This document shows positions 1-8,264 of a stretch of DNA of 39,439 nucleotides, piece after piece. The stretch covers positions 1 through 39,439 of the forward strand of contig JADGPR010000023.1 of the NCBI GenBank assembly GCA_017882335.1. The letters run 5' to 3'. The notes beneath the pieces were generated by a model. That model was not told where the DNA came from and ran no database searches. It worked only from the letters and a program-made list of their open reading frames with translations. Numbering within the stretch: position 1 is the first letter of the stretch; every line of letters begins with the position of its first letter. Origin of the DNA: Bacteroidales bacterium. Lineage in GTDB: Bacteria; Bacteroidota; Bacteroidia; Bacteroidales; FEN-979. The translations under genes were made by a program, and so were the position numbers.

Positions 1-1
1 G

Positions 2-232
2 GGAAGTCCGTTGAAGTATTCAGGATATTCAGGGTTCAATGCATTGTTGTCAGGTGCAAGACATATCAACAAAGGCTGGGACTTACAGGGATTTGCAACC
101 TTCTTCTGGTCTTCAACCTTAAGAAGTGATAATAAGGCCTGGGCACACGGGATGAATGATGCGGATCCGAGTGTGTCGGTCTATCCATCCTCTCGTGCTA
201 ATGCTTTCTCGGTTCGTTGTTTGAAGGACTAG
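2..232 (+). CDS. FISUMP-domain protein, 3' end only (5' truncated by window edge)
   Basis: This is the last 76 codons of a gene that enters from the left edge; the frame is open from base 2, and the TTG at 11 is not a believable start. The residues GFNALLSGARHINKGW, FWSST and the terminal FSVRCLKD are the hallmark end of the Fibrobacter succinogenes major paralogous (FISUMP) domain, a fold found in secreted or surface lipoproteins of Fibrobacteres and Bacteroidota. No enzymatic role is known. A full-length member with the same terminal residues (IRCLKD) lies at the other end of the window on the opposite strand. The family call is confident; the function is not known. Confidence 0.8.
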   Translation, partial: GSPLKYSGYSGFNALLSGARHINKGWDLQGFATFFWSSTLRSDNKAWAHGMNDADPSVSVYPSSRANAFSVRCLKD

Positions 233-261
233 CGGACAAGCGGACAGGTTTGACAAGCGGA

Positions 262-283
262 CAAGGTTATCAAACGTAATTTC
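262..283 (+). repeat. 22-bp direct repeat, left copy (partner at 1538-1559)
   Basis: The sequence CAAGGTTATCAAAC followed by GTAATTTC matches 1538-1559 (CAAGGTTATCAAAC then ATTATTTC) at 20 of 22 bases in the same orientation. The two copies bracket the methyltransferase gene and most of the local repeats. Confidence 0.65.
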
Positions 284-300
284 GCAATTTCGCTATTTGT

Positions 301-388
301 CATTGCGAGGCACGAAGTGCCGAAGTAATCGCCTTATTTACCGCTACTATTTTTGTCATTGCGAGGAGCGCAGCGACGAAGCAACCCC
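301..388. repeat. Two CATTGCGAGG REP-like units
   Basis: Unit 1 starts at 301 and unit 2 at 357. Both begin CATTGCGAGG and continue with an imperfect palindrome: GCACGAAGTGC in unit 1 and a diverged GAGCGCAGCGACGAAGC version in unit 2. This intergenic repeat type is widespread in bacteria. The two units are in the same orientation, about 56 bp apart. Confidence 0.7.
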
Positions 389-493
389 CATAATTAGTTG
401 GCGAGTTGGCGAGCTGGTGAGTTTCTTTCTGCGAAAATCAGCGTTTCATCTGCGAAAATCTGCGAGAAACCATTGTCCGAATATTTCTTTAAC

Positions 494-554
494 CGCAAAG
501 TCCGCAAAGATTCTACGCAAAGTCCGCAAAGATTCTACGCAAAGTCCGCAAAGA
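494..554. repeat. 22-bp tandem repeat, about 2.7 copies
   Basis: Copies start at 494, 516 and 538. The unit begins CGCAAAGTCCGCAAAG and ends ATTCTA. Copies 1 and 2 are identical, and copy 3 runs about 17 bases before diverging. The CGCAAAG core resembles the other CGCAGA/CGCAAA intergenic repeats of the window. Confidence 0.8.
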
Positions 555-654
555 AAAGATAAATCGAAAATTCCCTATTCCCTACTGCCTATTGCCTTAT
601 TTTTTAACCACTCAGTAACACAAAGGAAATCATCTTTGCCCAGTCAACAGATTT

Positions 655-1353
655 CTATTTCCCTGCTGAGATAGCATAGTAAGGTGGGTATTCTATTTCA
701 TCCAGCCAGCTGACTTTATCACTTTTTGCAATTTCCTCCTTAAGAAAATTTATTCTGAATCCTGATTCCTGCAGCATCTTGCGATAATCTTCAATTGACC
801 AGAAATAATCATGGAGTAAGATGGGAGGATCCGATTTAATGATGGCAATAACCGGATGTCCGGAAACAAGGTCTTCGCATTTTTCAAGTTTAAATGAGAT
901 AAAGTCCTTTCCGTTGGATTTGTCCCAGTTGGAGTTCATAAAAACGAACAAGCCCTCTTTTTTTAAAACCCGGTAGATTTGATCAAGGATCATAGAAATT
1001 TCCCGGAGGGAAGGAACCGTACACAGGACAAAATTCGAAACCACGAAATCAAACATATTATCGGGTATAAAATCAAGTCCCCCGCTGGAAATTGGAAAAT
1101 AAGCAATCTTGTCAGAACTGTTACTTTTCGCGACTTCGATCATGTTTTCAGAAACATCCAACCCCGTTACAGATGCTCCTTTCGACTGAAGAAACCGGCT
1201 GAAAGTCCCTGTGCCGCAACCATAGTCCAGAACAGATTTCCCGGTGATATCACCCAGCAAATCTGTTACGACCGGATATCCAAGGCCCCAGAGGGTAATG
1301 GCATTCTGTTCAAATTCATTATAATTATTTGCAATTTTATCATAATTATCCAT
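655..1353 (-). CDS. Class I SAM-dependent methyltransferase
   Basis: The 232-residue protein has a Rossmann-type methyltransferase fold (Methyltransf_11/25-like). Motif I is VLDYGCGTG (about residues 41-49), followed by the acidic residue that contacts the SAM ribose in GLDVSENMI, then FDFVVSNFVLCTVP (motif IV region) and the post-motif helix IYRVLKKEGLFVF. The ATG at 1353 is chosen over the TTG two codons upstream. The length is normal for a small-molecule methyltransferase of this class. The substrate cannot be told from sequence; the C-terminal part (PPILLHDYFWSIEDYRKMLQESGF) resembles ubiquinone/biotin-pathway-like methyltransferases but is not diagnostic. The gene stands alone, flanked by repeats and by a 22-bp direct repeat, so it may have arrived as a unit. 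Confidence 0.85.
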   Translation of the reverse strand: MDNYDKIANNYNEFEQNAITLWGLGYPVVTDLLGDITGKSVLDYGCGTGTFSRFLQSKGASVTGLDVSENMIEVAKSNSSDKIAYFPISSGGLDFIPDNMFDFVVSNFVLCTVPSLREISMILDQIYRVLKKEGLFVFMNSNWDKSNGKDFISFKLEKCEDLVSGHPVIAIIKSDPPILLHDYFWSIEDYRKMLQESGFRINFLKEEIAKSDKVSWLDEIEYPPYYAISAGK

Positions 1354-1380
1354 CGTCAAATCGGATTAAATTAAAATTGT

Positions 1381-1514
1381 TCTCGCAGATTTCCGCAGAT
1401 TAAACGCTGATTCACGCAGAAGGACCTTTGACTGTACGTCTCCTGTCGTGTCATCTAACAAAGATAATCTCATCTGCGAAAATTTGCGATAAATCTGCGA
1501 TCATCTGCGAGAAA
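1381..1514. repeat. CGCAGATT-family repeat in inverted arrangement
   Basis: The left arm (1381-1420) contains TCTCGCAGATTTCCGCAGAT, CGCTGATTC and CGCAGA. The right arm (about 1471-1513) contains CATCTGCGAAAATTTGCGA, ATCTGCGA and CATCTGCGAGAA, i.e. the same words on the other strand. The arms could pair imperfectly around a centre of about 50 bp. The same word family recurs near 430, 14520, 26770 and 26890, always outside genes. Confidence 0.7.
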
Positions 1515-1537
1515 AATACAATTGGTAATCAGGTCAG

Positions 1538-1559
1538 CAAGGTTATCAAACATTATTTC
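1538..1559 (+). repeat. 22-bp direct repeat, right copy (partner at 262-283)
   Basis: It matches the left copy at 20 of 22 bases. It lies about 90 bp before the start of the acyl-CoA ligase gene. Confidence 0.65.
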
Positions 1560-1570
1560 AGGAACTTTTA

Positions 1571-1578
1571 TACCTTTG
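1571..1578 (+). promoter_or_regulatory. Candidate -7 promoter box (TACCTTTG)
   Basis: TACCTTTG fits the Bacteroidota -7 consensus TAnnTTTG and lies about 70 bp before the ligase start. No clear -33 TTTG is seen at the usual distance, so the call is tentative. If real, it would drive the ligase and perhaps the membrane complex genes behind it. Confidence 0.35.
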
Positions 1579-1649
1579 TTTGACAACAAGTGTTAAAAAG
1601 TTTCTTTCTTTTCCTGCTTTCCATAAAACAGGAACGAATAACAATCTGA

Positions 1650-3296
1650 ATGAACGTAAAATCCACCGATTTAATTTCTTTGTTCGCCAATGCTATCCGG
1701 GATAACTGGGACTTCAGGGCGCTTTCCGATTTCGGCGGGAGCAGTTTCACCTACCGAGAAGTAGGGGAAAAGGTCCTAAGGATTCATGCATTGTTCGTGA
1801 AATCAGGAATCCGCAAAGGAGATAAGATTGCACTGTTTGGAAAGAATTCATCCAACTGGGGCATCATCTACATCTCCACCATCACTTATGGCGCAGTGAT
1901 TGTGCCGATTCTCCCGGATTTTAAACCGGCTGATGTTCACCAAATCGTAAAGCATTCCGATTCCATTCTCCTTTTTGCTGAAGATTCCCTTTTCAGTGGC
2001 TTGGATCCAAAAGCCATGCCCCAGGTTCGGAAGATATTAAAAATACAGGATCTGTTGTGTCTTTATGAACGCGGAATTATTCCTGCAGAAGAAAACACTT
2101 CAGCATCAGTAACAGAATCCCTTGAAAATATTACTCCCGGGATGATCAGCTTCGGGCCTTCAGATGGAGAAGACATAGCCGTGATCAGTTACACCTCCGG
2201 AACTACGGGCTTCTCAAAAGGAGTTGTGATACAACACAAGAGTCTTCTGGGCAACATCCTTTATGCACACCGGAATATGCCTTTAAATCCTAAAGACAAG
2301 ATCCTTTCATTTCTTCCTTTGGCTCATACCTATGGATGTGCGTTCGAATTTCTCTTCCCATTTACCCTCGGATGCGATATCACTTTCCTGACCAAGACCC
2401 CTTCTCCCAAGATCATCATGCAGGCCTTCCAGGAAATAAGACCGGCGCTCATACTCTCCGTGCCACTGGTGATTGAAAAGATCTACAAATCTCAGCTGAT
2501 TCCAGCTCTACGCAAACCAACGGTTAAAATCCTGTCGCATACACCCTTGTTAAATCAACTGATATACCGTAAGATCCGAAAAAAAATGGTGGATGTGTTC
2601 GGGGGAAACTTCCGGGAACTAGTCATAGGTGGTGCTCCGTTCAACAAACAGGCAGAAAGTTTTTTCCGTAAGATCAATTTCCCTTTTACTGTCGGATATG
2701 GGATGACCGAATGCGGCCCACTGATCTCCTATGCATCCTGGAAAACAACAGAACTTGGTGCTTCAGGACGGGTGGTGGATGAACTGGAGGTCCGGATCGA
2801 TTCACCGGAACCCACCAAAACAGCAGGCGAGATCCTCGTAAAGGGGAATCACGTGATGCTGGGATACTATAAAAACGAAGAGGCAACCCGGGCTGTCCTG
2901 GATGAAAACGGATGGCTCCATACCGGCGACCTGGGTGTGATCGATTCAAAAGGAAACATTTATATCAAAGGCCGGAGCAAGAGCATGATCTTGGGCCCTT
3001 CGGGTAAAAACATATATCCCGAAGAAATCGAATCCATTCTGAACAACCGGTTCCTCGTCATGGAATCTTTGATAATAGAACGTGAACAGTTGCTGACGGC
3101 AGTGATTTACCCTGATGCTGATGCTATGGAAAAAGCAGGAGTTACAAGAGAAAAACTACCTGAGATATTCAAAGGCTATCTGCACGACCTGAATCACCGT
3201 TTGCCAAAATACATGTTTGTTTCAGGTTTTGAAATTACGGAATCAGAATTCGAGAAAACGCCGAAGAGAAGTATCAAGCGGTTTTTATACCAGTAA
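1650..3296 (+). CDS. AMP-binding acyl-CoA ligase (long-chain fatty acid-CoA ligase-like)
   Basis: The 548-residue ANL-superfamily adenylating enzyme is predicted to activate a carboxylic acid with ATP to an acyl-AMP and then a thioester, usually with CoA. Visible motifs are the P-loop YTSGTTGFSKG (181-191), YGMTECGP (350-357), GWLHTGDLG with the ribose-binding Asp (421-429), KGRSKSMI (440-447), and the C-terminal catalytic Lys in TPKRSIKRF (K543). All core residues are present, so it should be active. Length and motif set fit the bacterial FadD/FACS-like group; the acid used is unknown, and an acyl-ACP synthetase role cannot be excluded. The ATG start is unambiguous. The next gene starts 28 bp downstream, suggesting co-transcription with the Ehr-like complex. 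Confidence 0.9.
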   Translation: MNVKSTDLISLFANAIRDNWDFRALSDFGGSSFTYREVGEKVLRIHALFVKSGIRKGDKIALFGKNSSNWGIIYISTITYGAVIVPILPDFKPADVHQIVKHSDSILLFAEDSLFSGLDPKAMPQVRKILKIQDLLCLYERGIIPAEENTSASVTESLENITPGMISFGPSDGEDIAVISYTSGTTGFSKGVVIQHKSLLGNILYAHRNMPLNPKDKILSFLPLAHTYGCAFEFLFPFTLGCDITFLTKTPSPKIIMQAFQEIRPALILSVPLVIEKIYKSQLIPALRKPTVKILSHTPLLNQLIYRKIRKKMVDVFGGNFRELVIGGAPFNKQAESFFRKINFPFTVGYGMTECGPLISYASWKTTELGASGRVVDELEVRIDSPEPTKTAGEILVKGNHVMLGYYKNEEATRAVLDENGWLHTGDLGVIDSKGNIYIKGRSKSMILGPSGKNIYPEEIESILNNRFLVMESLIIEREQLLTAVIYPDADAMEKAGVTREKLPEIFKGYLHDLNHRLPKYMFVSGFEITESEFEKTPKRSIKRFLYQ

Positions 3297-3324
3297 TTAA
3301 TCAATAGGTCATAGCGTTACTCCT

Positions 3325-5307
3325 TTGGAAAATATCCTGATCATCCTTCCGGTTATCCTGTCATTTGTGATCCTTGTCGTTCCCTCGCGGGGAAGGTATT
3401 ATTCCACACTTTTTATTTCACTGGGTATTGTGCTGATCACTTCTGTTCCGGCAGTGAGCGTCATCTTCAGCAAGGGAGTTGTTCCTGAGATCCTGCATCT
3501 TATTACAGGGTTGGGCTCCATCACGCTTACGATAGACGGGCTCAGCGCCTTTTTCATCCTGGTAACCAATTTTACGGTGCTGACCGGTTTGCTTTATTCC
3601 AAAGGTTATCTTTCCACCTACAGCGATTTGAAAAGCCCGGCCCAATTATCCCTCCATAATTTCAGCTATACCTGGCTTCACCTGTCGATGCTGGGAGTGC
3701 TGATGCTGCGCGATGGCCTTCCGTTCCTCATCGCCTGGGAACTGATGGCGGTATCCTCCTTCATGCTGATCCTGTTTGAAGCGGAGAAGCGGGCCACCCT
3801 GAAAACAGCCGTAAATTATCTTATCCAGATGCACATCGGCCTTGTTTTGCTGGTGATCGCGTTTCTTCTATGTGAAGCCGATACCGGCAGCATGAGTTTT
3901 GATGCCTTGAAGATCTATTTTTCACACCATCCGAACACTGGACTTTTCCTGTTGTTTTTTGGCGGGTTTGCCATCAAGGCCGGGTTCATCCCGTTTCATA
4001 CATGGCTCCCGGAGGCACATCCTGCTGCGCCTTCCCATGTCTCGGGCGTGATGTCGGGCGTGATGATCAAAATGGGAATCTACGGGATCGTCAGGGTGTT
4101 GACCAATGTTCAGTCTGATCTTGTCACCATCGGGCTGATTGTACTGGCCATTTCAGCGATTTCGGGGATTCTGGGTGTGATGATGGCTATTGTACAACAT
4201 GATTTAAAAAAGCTTCTTGCCTATCACAGCATTGAGAACATCGGCATCATCGGCATCGGGATCGGGCTGGGGGCGATCGGATTGGGGATCCATAACCCAT
4301 TGCTTGCCATGCTGGGATTTGGAGGCGGATTGCTCCATGTATTGAACCATTCCCTATTCAAATCCCTGCTTTTTTTCAGTGCGGGATCCGTTTATCAGGC
4401 CTGTCATACGAGGAATATCGAACAACTTGGAGGTGTGATACACAAAATGCCGGTCACGGCCGGGCTTTTTCTTACCGGTTCCATGGCCATTTGCGGATTG
4501 CCGCCATTGAACGGTTTTATCTCTGAGATCCTGATCTACCTTGGACTTTTCAGGGGATTGTCAGCCGGATCGGTTTACCAATCGATTTATATGTTGATGG
4601 CAATCATCTCGCTGGCACTGATAGGGGGACTGGCCATTTATTGTTTCACCAAAGCATTCGGAGTGGTTTTCCTGGGAACCCCCAGATCGGAATCTCATAC
4701 AGCAACATCCGAAGCTGATACGGGCATGCTTTTTCCTCAATTCCTGATCGGGGCGCTGATGCTTCTGATTGGACTATTTCCTCTTCTCTTCCTGCAACCT
4801 CTCACCAGTCTTATTTTGGTACAGTTTCAGATCAGCATAGATCCGGCATGGTTGTCCATAACCGATAGCCTTTCACTTATAGGAAGAATCGGATGTGTAT
4901 TGATCGGGATGGTACTTCTTCTGTTTTTTATCCGTTACCGGGTACTGAAGACAAGAAATGTCCGCCAGGGTCCGACCTGGGGTTGCGGTTATACCGCCGG
5001 AAATGCCCGGCAGCAATATACAGGGACTTCTTTTGCGGATGCGGTGGCGGGCCTGGCTGAACCCATCCTCAAAACACAAAAAAAAGAGCAACCGATTTCC
5101 GAAGAAGAGATCTTTCCTGCTGAAAGAAGTTTTGCAACGCATCCGGCAGATATATTCCGGCTGGGGTTGAATCGACTGGTTGATTTCCTAATGCTGATAC
5201 TGAAAAAGCTGGCACGGTTACAAACCGGGAATATCCAGCACTACATCCTTTATGCCTTCATTTTTATGATTTTAATCTTTGTCCTTTTATACCTGAAGAT
5301 ATTATGA
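3325..5307 (+). CDS. HyfB-like proton-antiporter subunit of the Ehr-type complex
   Basis: The 660-residue polytopic membrane protein belongs to the NuoL/M/N-Mrp antiporter family and is closest in architecture to HyfB/HycC of group 4 hydrogenases. Typical ion-channel residues are kept: K218 in AIKAGF, F224-H-T-W-L-P-E followed by HPAAPSHV, K249 in MIKMGIYGI, and the lysines of HDLKKLLAYHSIENIG. A long C-terminal hydrophilic loop (about residues 545-620) precedes a final membrane helix. The only possible start is TTG at 3325, because an in-frame stop lies at 3298 and no ATG or GTG comes between. It overlaps the next gene by 4 bp (ATGA), so translational coupling is likely. Predicted role: transmembrane H+ or Na+ transfer. 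Confidence 0.88.
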   Translation: MENILIILPVILSFVILVVPSRGRYYSTLFISLGIVLITSVPAVSVIFSKGVVPEILHLITGLGSITLTIDGLSAFFILVTNFTVLTGLLYSKGYLSTYSDLKSPAQLSLHNFSYTWLHLSMLGVLMLRDGLPFLIAWELMAVSSFMLILFEAEKRATLKTAVNYLIQMHIGLVLLVIAFLLCEADTGSMSFDALKIYFSHHPNTGLFLLFFGGFAIKAGFIPFHTWLPEAHPAAPSHVSGVMSGVMIKMGIYGIVRVLTNVQSDLVTIGLIVLAISAISGILGVMMAIVQHDLKKLLAYHSIENIGIIGIGIGLGAIGLGIHNPLLAMLGFGGGLLHVLNHSLFKSLLFFSAGSVYQACHTRNIEQLGGVIHKMPVTAGLFLTGSMAICGLPPLNGFISEILIYLGLFRGLSAGSVYQSIYMLMAIISLALIGGLAIYCFTKAFGVVFLGTPRSESHTATSEADTGMLFPQFLIGALMLLIGLFPLLFLQPLTSLILVQFQISIDPAWLSITDSLSLIGRIGCVLIGMVLLLFFIRYRVLKTRNVRQGPTWGCGYTAGNARQQYTGTSFADAVAGLAEPILKTQKKEQPISEEEIFPAERSFATHPADIFRLGLNRLVDFLMLILKKLARLQTGNIQHYILYAFIFMILIFVLLYLKIL

Positions 5308-6215
5308 TCGCATTGCTGCTGGCCATCATTACTGCCCTCTTTTTCCCCGGGATCATCGTCCGGGTGAAAAGCATCGTAAGCGGGCGGAAAGGGCCGGGCA
5401 TCCTTCAGCCATGGAAAAACATTTTCGTCCTGTTGAGAAAAGGCAGTGTTTTCAGCACAACCACGAGCTATATTTTCCAGATCGCCCCGGTCATATACCT
5501 TGCAACCCTGATTTGTGCCATTATCCTTTTGCCTTTCCCGGGGATGCCTTCCGGATTCAGGTTCGGGGCCGATTTTGTGTTGCTTGCATACCTGCTGGCC
5601 ATTGGCAAGTTTTTCTTTATCATCGGTGCGATGGATACCGGCAGCAGTTTTGAAGGCATGGGGGCAAACCGCGAAGCACTCTATTCAATGCTGGCCGAAC
5701 CGGCATTCTTCATCCTATTTGGAACCCTGGCGCTGCTTACCGGACATCTTTCCATGCAATCCATCTTTGAGCATTTCCACTTTTCCGGCTATAATACATT
5801 GATTGCCGGAATGATCGCGGTGTATGTCCTGATTCAGATCGCCATGATAGAAAACAGCCGCATGCCGGTGGATGATCCGAAAACGCACCTGGAGCTGACC
5901 ATGATTCATGAGGTAATGATTTTGGATCACAGCGGTTTCGACCTTGCCCTGATCCAGATCGGAACAAACCTGAAATTTGCCCTGTATGGGATCCTGATCG
6001 CGAACATTCTTATCCCGGTTTCCTGGTCCCTCCCTTACAGGATAGGATTGTTTTTCGGGATCCAGGCAGCTTTTGCCGCATCGATCGGGTTGATGGAATC
6101 GTTCCGTGCACGAAAAAAAATGATGAAAAATCCACAGTTCATTGTAACGCTGAGTTCCATTGCATTGGTCGGTTTCATCCTTTCACTTTTAATGATGTAT
6201 CAATTGATCCGATAG
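5304..6215 (+). CDS. HyfC/NuoH-like membrane subunit
   Basis: The 303-residue polytopic protein belongs to the NuoH/EchB/HycD family, the membrane anchor that connects the peripheral arm to the antiporter subunits. Family signatures are visible: SFEGMGANREALYSMLAEPAF (cytoplasmic loop around residues 115-135; NuoH has a similar GxxREAL and EP) and MPVDDPKTHLELTMIHE (from M187), whose acidic and histidine residues are typical of the hydrogenase branch. Length is normal for HyfC. It overlaps the preceding gene by 4 bp and is separated from the next by one base. The gene appears intact, with no sign of the degeneration seen in the redox subunits. Confidence 0.9.
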   Translation: MIALLLAIITALFFPGIIVRVKSIVSGRKGPGILQPWKNIFVLLRKGSVFSTTTSYIFQIAPVIYLATLICAIILLPFPGMPSGFRFGADFVLLAYLLAIGKFFFIIGAMDTGSSFEGMGANREALYSMLAEPAFFILFGTLALLTGHLSMQSIFEHFHFSGYNTLIAGMIAVYVLIQIAMIENSRMPVDDPKTHLELTMIHEVMILDHSGFDLALIQIGTNLKFALYGILIANILIPVSWSLPYRIGLFFGIQAAFAASIGLMESFRARKKMMKNPQFIVTLSSIALVGFILSLLMMYQLIR

Positions 6216-6216
6216 A

Positions 6217-6834
6217 ATGAATGTCCTGCTGGTCATAATGTTTGCAATCACCCTGATTTACCTCAGTATCACCGAGCGTTTCAGGACCTATGCAACCCTG
6301 GTCGGGTTGCAGGGCCTTTTGCTTTTTGCCCTGTCATTCCTCGAACTGGAGACGATCACCCTGGGGACCTTACTGTTTGTTGCCATTGAAACCCTGGTAT
6401 TCAAAGTGATCGTTGTACCTTTCCTCCTGATCCGTATCATCCGGAAGACGGGGGTTGAACGGGTTCACGAGAAAACACTTCCTGGATTTTATTCCATCCT
6501 CTTCGTCTCGGCCGGGTTGCTTCTAAGTATCATCGTTTCTTTTTCAATGAATACCACCCCGGTGAACATGATCTACTTCATCGTTTCATTCTTTGCAGTT
6601 TACACCGGCCTTTTCATGATCATCTCCCACAAAAAAATCTTTGTACACCTCATCGGTTTCCTGGTGATCGAGAATGCTGTATTATTACTCTCGCTTGCCA
6701 TCGGCAGCCAGATCCCGATGTTGATTAATATGGGGATCCTGCTGGATATCTTCGTCAGCGTGCTGATCCTGGGAATCTTTGTGATGCGCCTGAAACAACA
6801 TACCCACGAACTAACCATGCTGAAAGATGAATAG
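6217..6834 (+). CDS. HyfE-like membrane subunit
   Basis: The 205-residue hydrophobic protein has about six predicted membrane segments, including ITERFRTYATLVGLQGLLLF near the N terminus and FLVIENAVLLLSLAIG and LLDIFVSVLILGIFVMRL in the second half. The motif VIENAVLLLSLA is shared with HyfE and NuoK-type proteins, which carry a buried Glu in this helix. Length is close to HyfE (about 215 residues). It overlaps the next gene by 8 bp. Role: small membrane subunit linking antiporter modules. Confidence 0.85.
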   Translation: MNVLLVIMFAITLIYLSITERFRTYATLVGLQGLLLFALSFLELETITLGTLLFVAIETLVFKVIVVPFLLIRIIRKTGVERVHEKTLPGFYSILFVSAGLLLSIIVSFSMNTTPVNMIYFIVSFFAVYTGLFMIISHKKIFVHLIGFLVIENAVLLLSLAIGSQIPMLINMGILLDIFVSVLILGIFVMRLKQHTHELTMLKDE

Positions 6835-8263
6835 TGCCGGCATATTGATTCTTTTTTTCGTGCTTTCCTTTCTTGCCGGGTCGATGGTAATGCTGTTCAG
6901 GAACAAGTCACTTATAAAAGCAATTACTATCCTTTTCGTTGCCGTGCACGTGGGATTCACCTTATTCTGCTGGTATCACCTGGACGAAACCACACTGGGT
7001 TATTTTACTTTTGACAAGATCGGTGTATTGCTGCTGAGCATACTTTCTATCCTCACGATAACCACTGTTTATCATGGTTTCATCTATGTGAAAGAAGCTT
7101 CCCCCAAGAATTTTGCGATCTATCATACGGCGCTGATTGCCCTGGTCACCGCCATGTCGGGCGCCTATCTTGCCAACGGGATGACCATCGTCTGGATCTT
7201 TGTGGAAGCTACCACCCTGGCCGTGGCAGCCCTGATCTACCACGACCGCACGGCCCTTGCGCTGGAAGCTACCTGGAAATATGTTTTTGTTTGCTCGGTC
7301 GGGATCGCCCTGGCCTATATCGGGATCCTCTTCCTCGGGTTTACCGTGGGCGATGCCCGCCTGCTTCACCTTTCCTTTGCCTCAGTCTCTGAGATCGCCC
7401 GGCTGGCCGATCCCTTGTATCTTAAGATTGCTTTTGTTTTCGTTTTGGTCGGGTACAGCACAAAGATGGGTTTGTTTCCCATGCACACAGTGACCGTGGA
7501 TGCACATACCGTGGCTCCTCCGCCGATCAGCGCATTCATTTCTACTACCCTGATGAACGTCGGGTTCCTGGCGATCTTCCGGGTTTACGCCCTGTTCTCG
7601 GCCACCTCCATTCTTCCGTTCATGAATCATGTTCTTATTTTATCAGGAATGCTCTCCCTGCTGGTTTCTTCGGGGTATATGCTAAAAGCAAAACATAACA
7701 AACGGATGCTGGCCTACTCCAGCATGGAGAACATGGGAATCGTGGCCATTGCCCTGGGCATAGGCGGAATCGGTTATTATGCAGCCATCCTTCATATCGT
7801 TTTGCATTCCTTCACAAAAGCCGGTCTTTTTTACCAGGTCGGGCAGTCGTATAAGGTGATGGGAACCTACCAGTTGGATGAATCAGGCAACTATATGAAC
7901 CTTTACCCTGCCGGGGCAACGGTATTACTGTTAGGCCTACTCTGCATCACAGCTATTCCTCCCTCGGGGATGTTCATCTCGGAAATCCTGGTATTAAAGG
8001 CCATGGTAGCCCGGGGAGATTACATTTTCCTTGTATTGACTGCTGCAATGCTCTGTTTTGTAATGTATGCGCTGCTGACAAGGGTTTTGCACATCGTTTA
8101 TTCGCAACCAAGAGGAATGAAAAGCGAACTGCATGAACAGGTGAATCCCTGGCAAACGGTTTCCCAGTTCATCCTTTTTGGGATGGTCATATTTATCTGT
8201 TTTGTTCAACCTTCTTCTTTCAGAGAACTGATCGAAGGAATTGTGGGAGGATTACCGAAATAA
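6827..8263 (+). CDS. HyfF-like proton-antiporter subunit
   Basis: The 478-residue member of the NuoL/M/N antiporter family is of HyfF type. Seen: E128 in WIFVEATTLAV, K213 in STKMGLFPMHT, VDAHTVAPPPISAFISTTLMNVGF (helix 8, where the family lysine is replaced by Asn, as in HyfF homologues), KHNKRMLAYSSMENMGIVAIALG, and LHSFTKAGLFY with a conserved Lys. This is the second complete antiporter module of the complex. The next gene starts at 8265, immediately after the stop. Confidence 0.88.
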   Translation: MNSAGILILFFVLSFLAGSMVMLFRNKSLIKAITILFVAVHVGFTLFCWYHLDETTLGYFTFDKIGVLLLSILSILTITTVYHGFIYVKEASPKNFAIYHTALIALVTAMSGAYLANGMTIVWIFVEATTLAVAALIYHDRTALALEATWKYVFVCSVGIALAYIGILFLGFTVGDARLLHLSFASVSEIARLADPLYLKIAFVFVLVGYSTKMGLFPMHTVTVDAHTVAPPPISAFISTTLMNVGFLAIFRVYALFSATSILPFMNHVLILSGMLSLLVSSGYMLKAKHNKRMLAYSSMENMGIVAIALGIGGIGYYAAILHIVLHSFTKAGLFYQVGQSYKVMGTYQLDESGNYMNLYPAGATVLLLGLLCITAIPPSGMFISEILVLKAMVARGDYIFLVLTAAMLCFVMYALLTRVLHIVYSQPRGMKSELHEQVNPWQTVSQFILFGMVIFICFVQPSSFRELIEGIVGGLPK

Positions 8264-8264
8264 G

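Larger units (their letters stand above)
233..654. repeat. Repeat-rich spacer without a gene
   Basis: No credible gene lies here. The spacer contains short AGCGGACA direct repeats (about 232-263), two CATTGCGAGG-type units, a CGCAGATT-type unit in the TCTGCGAAAATC orientation (about 426-470) and a 22-bp tandem repeat (494-554). An open frame across 297-674 translates these repeats (it contains the peptide CHCEERSDEAT, a familiar translation of this repeat type) and is not taken to be a protein. Confidence 0.75.

Noticed and set aside
297-674. Open frame of 125 codons
   Set aside because: It translates stacked intergenic repeats (CHCEERSDEAT-type peptide) and has no protein-like domain.
979-1374. 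Open frame antisense to the methyltransferase
   Set aside because: It lies on the opposite strand of a well-supported gene and lacks recognisable features.
8241-8264. GTG start eight codons upstream for the large-subunit gene
   Set aside because: It would overlap the preceding gene by 23 bp; the ATG at 8265, immediately after the stop, fits the family N terminus and the tight operon.
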